NCBI GenBank assembly: GCA_017654935.2
Contig: CM065698.1
Location: forward strand, 53,036,083-53,100,082
Origin: Phymorhynchus buccinoides
Taxonomy: Eukaryota > Mollusca > Gastropoda > Neogastropoda > Raphitomidae
Reading direction: 5' to 3'
Length of the DNA stretch: 64,000 nucleotides
Part shown: piece by piece, positions 57,079 to 64,000 of the stretch
How the letters are laid out: the number at the start of each line of letters is the position of its first letter
Numbering within the stretch: the first letter of the stretch is position 1
The notes under the pieces: generated by a model
Databases searched by the model: none
Seen by the model: the letters and a program-made list of their open reading frames with translations, nothing else
What the model was told of the DNA's origin: nothing
Position numbers and translations under genes: made by a program

Positions 57079-57364
57079 ACAAAAGGCCTAAAAAAAGTTT
57101 GAAACGACACAAAATAAATTATATGTTCACATGAACATATATTACACATGAAACCTTTTGATATGCACGCACCAGTGAAGACACACACACACACACGCAC
57201 ACACACACAGAGCACGCACAGACACATGAACATAAAAAATATGGACAAAGAGAGTGGCTAGCAATATTTGTAAGTTTCAGATGTATTATGCAGTTGAAAT
57301 TTGAAGAAGTGAGTTTTCAGGGCTTATAAGTCAACTATTTTTTGGGTGTAATATTGAGATTTAA

Positions 57365-57660
57365 ATGCTCAATCTACACTAAAAGAACAAACAAATAGAG
57401 CGGGAAGGTGTAAATCTACATCTTTGCTGAGAAATCGATGTACAATGCCAATAGTTTCATATTTTCCAAAATGGCGGACAATATAAAAAGCACCCATGCA
57501 GACAGATAATTAAAAATAATGTTTAGACAAATATCACTGACTTCTCCATATTTAGTGATGAATCCTCTGTTCTTCCTGCATGCCACAAGACGCCTCTGAA
57601 TGTATTCAGGATCGAATCTTTCCCAAACAGCAAAAAAATCGAATGAGGAAAGGGTATTTA
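57365..57660. repeat. CCGCCATTTTGG local repeat, mirror of copy 1
   Basis: Inverse of 35815-36125, with CCAAAATGGCGGAC on the plus strand near 57464. Confidence 0.7.
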
Positions 57661-58307
57661 TTTCACGGGTGAGGTATTGTATGCAACACCGGCATAACAA
57701 AAATCCAATGCGTGCTCTGCTTCACAGTAGACGATTGTTGATCGTATTGAACCAGACCAGAGGCGCCAAGAAAATGGTAAAGTCGATAATTTAACCTATG
57801 GAGATCTGAACGACATTGTCAGTTAGTTATTAAAGCGATCTTCTTTTGAATTATTGCACAAGACAATCGCAAAGGCTTTTTGGGGTCAAGGGCAAGCAAC
57901 AAATTTGGAAGTTGCGAGCATCGACCTTGTTGAGCACTGCAAAATCAATGGCGTGTGCCTGTTTGCGAACTCGATCGTAACTGTGGAATTATTTTATTGA
58001 TCGTGGCATTGCTGCCAAATCTGTTAGCAGTACCAGACTAGGTCGTGTTTTCTTAATTTGTTAAATGATTGGCTGCATGACTTGTTTGTTTCACCTGCTT
58101 TTAGTTTTACTGAGCAATTTCTCTCCTGGAATTATCTCCCTTGTAATGAAGTTGTATCGTCTGCTTCGCGGCTTCTTAGTCTCTTCAACCTTCTCAATCT
58201 TTCTTCTTCTTCTTCTTCTTCTTCTTCTTCTTCTTCTTCTACCGTTGAGTATCCACAATCATCAGTTTGATTTTATGATACTATATGCGGAATTTGCATC
58301 TTGATGG
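57661..58307. other. Mirror of about 35160-35814
   Basis: No gene recognised; CTT microsatellite at about 58201-58241. Confidence 0.4.
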
Positions 58308-59525
58308 AGGACTAGAATGTGCCGGTTGAAGAAGCAGACACAGCGTCCTCAGGTAACGAGTTCCAGTGTTTGATGGTGCGCGGGAAGAAAGAACTTCTCC
58401 TGTATTCAGTCCGGCACTGGATGGTGGATAGCTGCCGGCTGTGTCCTCTTCTGAGGAGTTGGAGCTGACTTCAGTCTGGTGTTGTCGACTTTGACAATGC
58501 CATTCAGGACCTTATAAAGCATTGTAAGCCTGGTAGACTTTCTGCGGTGCTCAAGTGTGGGCCATCCTAACTGAGAAAGCATGTCAGTTACACTGGAGGT
58601 GTTGTGGTAGCGGTTTAGCACGAAGCGAGCCGCCCTTTGTACAGCTTCGATTTTGTCCACATTCCTCCGAGTGTGGGGGTCCCACACAGAACTGGCATAT
58701 TCAAGCAGGGGTTTGACAAGGGTCAGGTATGCTTTCTCCCTCAGTTCTGATGAGCAGATCTTCAGATTTCGTCATAGAAAGCCCAGCATTCTGTTTGCCT
58801 TTGATGTTATGGCCTCAACATGCAAGTCCCAGCTGATGTCCTTCTGGATGGTGATACCTAGATACTTCACTGAAGTCATTGTGTCCAGGGTGTGGCCATG
58901 CAGGTTATAGCTATGGCGGAGTGGTGTTCTACTCCTTGACACAGGTAGGACAATACACTTTTTGGGATGGAATTCCATATCCCAATTTCCTTCCCAGTCT
59001 GCCAGGTGTTGGAGGTCCTGTTGCAGCTGTCTTTGGTCCTGTTCGGAAGTGATGGTTTTGTAGAGTGCTGTGTCATCCGCAAACAGTCATGTTGGTGAGG
59101 TCACTTGCTCTGGCAGGTCATTTATGTAAGCGAGGAAGAGACAGGGTCCAAGCACCAATCCTTGGGGGACGCCGGATTTTACGCAAGCGTATTCCGATCA
59201 GGCTCCCTCGATTACAACTGCCTGAAGTCTATCTGTCAGAAAGTTCTTGATCCAGCCGTTGACTTCGCCCTTAATGCCATAGTGGTGGAGTTTGTGCAGG
59301 AGAAGGCTGTGATTCACCTGGTCAAATGCCTTGGCAAAATCCATGACAAGGATGTCTTGTTTGTTTGCCCTCTTCCATGCTGTCCACCAGTTCGCTGACA
59401 AATTCTAGGAGCTGAGTCTCACAGGACCGGTTCTTCCTGAATCCGTGCTGCTGGCCATAGAGGATGTTATTTCTCTCTAAGTGATCCATCACAGAGCTGA
59501 CAATGATGTGCTCTAGCACTAGTAG
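58308..59525 (-). pseudogene. CR1/jockey-like LINE RT, mirror copy
   Basis: Inverse of 33930-35155 with the same order of RT motifs and mostly the same stops and frameshifts, so it was already dead when the two copies separated. One frameshift of the left copy (near 34825, AGAAGGGCGG) is absent here (ACAAAGGGCGG), leaving WDPHTRRNVDKIEAVQRAAR open. Confidence 0.84.
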
Positions 59526-59542
59526 CAGTTTGCACGAGATGC

Positions 59543-59746
59543 AGGTCAGTGAAATGGGCCTGTAATTTGCTGAATGTTAACAATGATGAATTATGCAGTT
59601 TTTGCCACGCTGAAAGAGAGAGCATTGAACACTTAATCTGGTTTTGTGAACATTCTATACTTTTCTGGAGACAACTCAAAATTCTTTTGAAAGACAAATG
59701 TGAACATGTGGCACTTAGATTTTCACTATCGTTACTCCGGCGTTAG
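59543..59746 (+). pseudogene. LINE ORF2 zinc-knuckle fragment, mirror copy
   Basis: CSFCHAERESIEHLIWFCEH in the plus frame; inverse of 33714-33911. Confidence 0.65.
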
Positions 59747-59889
59747 TACTATTTGGATATACTGAACATTTTAACTAATTTAAGTCCGATGCAGTTTTTT
59801 ATTTATCAATGCAAATATGGACAAAAGCTTCCAAATCTATGCAGTTTTCTGAATTATTTAAAGAAAAGATGTCAAATTGAAAAATATAT

Positions 59890-60550
59890 TACCACGCACT
59901 TGCGACACCCCGTAGCAGTCACATCCTGACACAAAATTGGAAGGGATTTTGTCTTCTAGTTCATGAGATACAGCTTGAAGAAGAAACATATAGCGCAAAG
60001 AAGGAAATTTCAGTTTTCAAGGTCACACTTCAAGGTCAAGATCAGCATGGTGATACTTTATGCTTGGATGTGTTCTTCTCTAGGGCATACAGTACCACAC
60101 ACAATCCGAAGCGCTTCTGTCAAGTACAAATGTGGAAAATATGGCTTAAAACCCAATTTGTAGACCCCTACCACTTTCAAGGACTACCGATCTCCCGGAC
60201 CGTGACCTTGACCTTGATCGGTATGCCACCATCAGAACGGGCATAAGCCAAAGTACCTACATGCCAAATTTGAAGACTCTAACACCAACGGTGTGGGAGT
60301 TATGGCCCTTTAAAGATTTTCGGTTTTCAAGGTCGTACGCCAAGGTCAAGGTCACGACGGCAAAACATTTTTGTGGCGGATGCCTTCCTCTCATGGTGAG
60401 ACACCAGCACACAAAATTTGACGCGATTCGGTCAAGCGGTTCAGGAGATATCCTTGGGACAGACAGAAAAAACACAAAAAACAAACAAACAAAAATACCA
60501 ACCAGCCCATCGCAAAGTCCGATCACCTATGGTGACGGACAAAAACGACA
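59890..60550. repeat. GACCTTGACCTT dispersed repeat, mirror copy
   Basis: Contains AAGGTCAAGATCAGC, GTGACCTTGACCTTGATC and CCAAGGTCAAGGTCACG. Inverse of 32905-33560. Confidence 0.65.
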
Positions 60551-60636
60551 AACAAACAAACAAACAAATAAACAAAGTTACATACACGAACGAAAACATA
60601 CTCCTTTGCGATCGTAGATCGGCAAAGGACAATAGC

Positions 60637-60820
60637 ACATGAGAGAGAGAGAGGAGGCAGGAGGGGTCAGGGTTAGACAGACAAAAAGGCGGAGACAAAT
60701 AGGCAGGGCAAACTTTGACAGGAGTAAGACGGAGAAGCAGAGAGAAAGAGAGAGAGGGGGCGGGAGGGAGAGAGACAGAGGGGAGGGGGGGGGAGGGAGA
60801 GAGAGAGAGGACAGGTAGAC
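60637..60820. repeat. GA-rich low-complexity tract, mirror copy
   Basis: Inverse of 32637-32816 with different run lengths. Confidence 0.85.
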
Positions 60821-61311
60821 AGAGTGTAAGGAAGCCAAGAGAACATAATCAATAAGAAATCATAAGGTAAAAGCACTAAGAACCTTAAGCAATATAAATT
60901 CACATTTCTAAGATAAAAGCACTAAAACCTTAAAGCCGTAGCTCCCGATTCCAGGAATCGGGTGGCTATTTTTAGACACACGCCTCTACCAGCAAGAGGA
61001 GAAAAGAAGGGTTTGCTCGCAGCGTGTGGCGAAAACTGCCGCTTTTGCTCGACTCCCTCCTTTTATATCCCTGTCCTGCCTTTAAGCAATATAAAATAAT
61101 TCACATTTCTAAGATAAAAGTTCTTGGACTTTAAGCATTGAAAATTCAATTCGCCCCCTTCCCCTGTTTCCCTCTGTTAAGACCAGAACAATTTAACTGG
61201 CATAATAAACACACTAAAAACAATATTCACTAGAAGAATACATGCAAAAAGTATGCATACAAAGACACACAAACTCATGCGCATGACTGACATCAGGGCA
61301 AAAACTGTGTT
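60821..61311. other. Mirror of 32141-32636
   Basis: Holds the 19-nt palindrome and TATAAAAGG box on the minus strand between direct repeats. Confidence 0.5.
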
Positions 61312-62052
61312 TTACAGATGTTTTTTGAAGAGGTGTGTTTTCAGGTGTTTTTTAAAGGAGGGTAGAGACTGAATTTGGCGGAGAGTTATTGGTAGAGAGT
61401 TCCAAGTGACGGGGCCGAAGACAGAGAAACTTCTTTTGCCAAAGGAGTTGAGAAAGAAGCGAGGGACAGAGATAAGGTTGGCATCCTGAGATCGGAGAGC
61501 TCTTTAGGGCGTGTAAGGACAGACAAGATCAGATAAATAGGATGGCATGCATTCAAGATTGACAATCTGAAAACAAATTATGGAAATTTTATACTCAATG
61601 CGGGTTTTCACTGGGAGCCAGTGCAGGGTCTTCAGTAGCTCAGTAACACTGGATCTTTTACTCTTTCTAAGAACAAGTCTGGCAGCGTGATTTTGAATGC
61701 GTTGGAGTTTGGACATCAGCTTTTCTGGAAGATCAGCCAAGAGGGAGTTGCAATAGTCAAGTCTAGAAAGAATTAAAGAGACGCATAGTTTGTTTGCAGA
61801 GTCAACTGAGAGGTAAGAACGAATTTTGCCTATTCTTCTGAGCTGAAAGTACAGAACTTTGCAGAGGTGGTTCACGTGTACTTCCATAGTAAGGGACTGA
61901 TCTAGCAGCAGATGAGCAGCTGTGTTTTGAATACGCTGGAGACAAGATAGAGAAGAGACTGATAGGCCAGAAAGGAGAGCATTACAGTAGTCAAGACGAG
62001 ATAGGATGAGGGAAGTAACAAGCTTTGCTGTGGCTTCATCTGAGAGGTATTT
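61312..62052 (-). pseudogene. L2-like RT C-terminal region with internal duplication, mirror copy
   Basis: Minus-strand counterpart of 31393-32140. Here a single frame of 246 codons runs from the GT microsatellite through both SRLDYCN...LQRIQN modules to YLSDLVCPYTP and stops near 61504; the remaining C-terminus lies beyond that stop. Confidence 0.82.
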
Positions 62053-62061
62053 ATGAATATA

Positions 62062-62100
62062 GCCACACACGCACGCACGCACACGCACGCACGCACGCAT

Positions 62101-62166
<66 letters not shown>
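62062..62166. repeat. (CA)n microsatellite
   Basis: Inverse of 31283-31384. Confidence 0.9.
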
Positions 62167-62169
<3 letters not shown>

Positions 62170-63352
62170 CTTACACACAGATACACATGTATGCACACGC
62201 ACAATTGCAAGGATGAACACATGCACACTCATGCACGCACACATGTATGCTCACACACACGCAATAAAGTCAGTAATCGGTTATAATGTTATGTTGAAGT
62301 GATTTGGATTGATGTGAATGTTGTCGGCTGGTGATAATCATATATTATTATACACCGATCTTCAAGATAAGCAAAGAAGGCTGCCAAGCGTGAGATATAA
62401 AATCATAACTTGACATATCATTTGCGTATACATATTAACCCATAGGCTTAGTGTAAACGCATGTGAGAAAAAGGTGTAAGAATACACCGTTGCTATTAGA
62501 AACTTGACGTCACAGTTATTTATCTTCACATATCATTATCATCATTGCCGTCTTGTCAACGTGAGCTGTACCTACCAAAGCTGGACCCAGAATTTGACAA
62601 GCTGTGCAGTGCTACACCAAGGATTCATTCAGTGCTGATGACAAAATTGAATGCTGGTACACAACGAAACCACTCTCAAGAAGATTCATGGCTCGACTGA
62701 ATCAACAGTGACAGCTGTCACAGATCTACATAAACCATTCTGTGCGTGCCACTTGGAACGTCTAGCCGTGGATCTAGGCCTAGGCTACTCAACTCCATGA
62801 CCGCTTCGATATTAGCAGACGATTCGAGCTATGCAATTTTGTCACAGGGAGAGTCCATGTTGATAATGTAGACGCAGTACTGTCGCAAGAACAGCTCAAA
62901 TTCATCTTCAGTCCGGAAATAAAAATGAGCCGACTGAACCTGTGCGAAGAGGTTTAAAAAAAAATTGTGTTTTCCGGGCCTGTGATTGACGTTCTTATCA
63001 AAGCTGACTCCCCTCTTTTTCACAGTGTGTTGAAATTGACTCGCTCTCGTTAAGTGTGTACGTTTTGTTGTTGGTGGTTACAAGTTAAAATAACAGCAAT
63101 TGTCGTTAGTGTTTCAGTTCATTGCTTCTGTTTGTGTTTATCTTTATACGTTACATTTTGTCTCCACATCTTATGAAGTACATTTGTGCTAAAATTTTCT
63201 ATTTTGTTGAACTATATTCTTTGCGCAAGAATGCGTGTTACAGTGTGTGTGCTGCGACCATTGTTGTGAAAATGGATGCGTTTTCATTTCGTTGCAGATC
63301 TGAGCCTGTTTCTTTTTCTTGCTTTTCTGTTGATACATATCGGTATATATCC
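62167..63352. other. Mirror of 30101-31282, unassigned
   Basis: No recognised gene. It includes the 64-codon minus frame at 62829-63023, which differs from its mirror by a few residues but is not interrupted. Confidence 0.4.
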
Positions 63353-63473
63353 GTTATTAGGACTTTGGAATGGGATATTGCTTTTATCCTATTTCTCGAA
63401 CCTTGCTGTTTATCACACTCCAAAGCTTGAGAGATAGGATAAAAGCAATATCCCACTCCAAAATCCTAATAAC
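63353..63473. repeat. 121-bp hairpin repeat beside PCBD exon 2, copy C
   Basis: Same stem-loop as 29980-30100, ending 49 bp before the exon 2 start at 63523. Confidence 0.85.
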
Positions 63474-63522
63474 TGATAATACCATCTTAATGCTTATTGT
63501 ATTGATGTGAATGTTCTCACAG

Positions 63523-63660
63523 GCATCAGAAGCAAAGAAAGCAAAGCTGACGGAGGAGGAGCGCACCGTGTCCTTGACCCCACTGACCTCTGCCGGCTGG
63601 ACCATAGTGGAAGGAAGGGACGCCATTTACAAGGAATTCATGTTCAAGGACTTCAACCAG
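63523..63660 (+). CDS. PCBD1: PCBD exon 2, copy C
   Basis: Same 46 codons as 29793-29930 (acceptor TTCTCACAG, donor GTATATGA) on the plus strand, with TSAGWTIVEGRDAIYKEFMF and KDFNQ. Exons 3 and 4 of this copy would lie to the right of the window. Copy C and copy B are head to head. Copies C and A carry complementary parts of the gene, so they may be one allele split by mis-assembly. Confidence 0.94.
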
Positions 63661-63722
63661 GTATATGATGTTTATTGATATGACATCATTGCGTGCATTG
63701 ATTGAATGATATTTTGAAACTG

Positions 63723-63882
63723 CAGTGGAACCTCTCTTATAAGACCTCCCATTATAAGACTCCCTCCCACATAAGACCTACTTCTCTAAGACATTGCCCT
63801 TCTTTGTAAGTAATAAAATTACCTTCCTTATAAGACCTCATTTTGGATGATTTATTAAGGTCTTATAAGGGAGGTTCCACTG
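63723..63882. mobile_element. MITE with TIR CAGTGGAACCTC, mirror copy
   Basis: 160 bp, inverse of 29568-29730, in the same place within the L2 fragment, so both copies derive from one insertion event. Confidence 0.8.
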
Positions 63883-64000
63883 TATCGGCCAATCTCTAGC
63901 CTTCCCTTCTTGTAAAAAATCTTAGAGAAAGTAGTTCTTCATCAATTATTTCAGCACCTTGTTACGAACAATCTTCTCAGTCCCCATCAATCTGCTTACC
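63883..64000 (+). pseudogene. L2-like RT fingers fragment, mirror copy, cut by window end
   Basis: Plus strand encodes RPISSLPFL, a stop, then KILEKVVLHQLFQHLVTNNL and LSPHQSAY; inverse of 29450-29567. Confidence 0.8.

Noticed and set aside
63272..63345. ATGGATGCG... upstream of exon 2 as PCBD exon 1
   Set aside because: The only donor-like site after it (GTATAT near 63342) leaves a phase that does not join the phase-0 start of exon 2.

Overview
The window reads as repeat-dense eukaryotic nuclear DNA, most likely from a mollusc and perhaps a marine gastropod. The support is spliced exons with GT-AG borders, many degraded L2/CR1/jockey-type non-LTR retrotransposons, piggyBac- and pogo/Tc1-type non-autonomous elements, huge minisatellites, and a dispersed repeat with GACCTTGACCTT motifs of a kind I associate with mollusc genomes. 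The taxonomic call is inference. There is no operon, CRISPR array or rRNA, and I could not recognise a tRNA.

Only two host genes are supported. (1) One internal exon of a DXO/Rai1-type decapping exoribonuclease (1961-2173, minus). It is enclosed by tandem repeats built from its own splice borders: about 63 units of 31 bp carrying the splice donor on one side, and at least four units of 75 bp carrying the acceptor on the other. (2) Pterin-4a-carbinolamine dehydratase (PCBD/DCoH), present as three partial copies in alternating orientation: copy A (plus; exons 3 and 4 at 5579 and 8347), copy B (minus; exons 2, 3 and 4 at 29930, 18142 and 15672) and copy C (plus; exon 2 at 63523). The first coding exon is not identified in any copy. 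PCBD recycles tetrahydrobiopterin after aromatic amino-acid hydroxylation. All three active-site histidines are encoded.

Layout: 1-2463 DXO exon with its satellites; 2464-2963 a 500-N gap; 2964-4330 a noisy 76-bp satellite; 4331-10490 PCBD copy A with a LINE relic, a piggyBac-like element and two minisatellites; 10490-13530 an older, diverged inverted repeat forming the centre of palindrome 1; 13530-19370 the mirror image (copy B); 19371-23787 a 76-bp satellite; 23861-29567 a 60-bp minisatellite interleaved with L2-type reverse-transcriptase pieces; 29568-43416 the upstream region of copy B, full of LINE relics; 43417-43916 a second 500-N gap; 43917-50423 two LINEs on the minus strand, one with an unusual repeat-bearing ORF1; 50424-64000 the mirror image of 43416-29450, ending in PCBD copy C.

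The two large palindromes (centres near 12.0 and 46.7 kb) have nearly identical arms that differ in repeat copy number, single bases and homopolymer length, as two alleles would. Copies A and C do not overlap, so the whole window can be explained by two haplotypes, one of them broken and placed in inverted orientation on both sides of the other. A true inverted duplication is the alternative. No complete new biological system is evident. The most unusual signals are the exon-edge minisatellites that multiply real splice sites, the triplicated 5' part of PCBD exon 3, a minisatellite that replaces the catalytic core of an L2 reverse transcriptase while keeping the frame open, and a LINE whose repeat-rich ORF1 is joined in frame to its endonuclease ORF across a single TAG codon.
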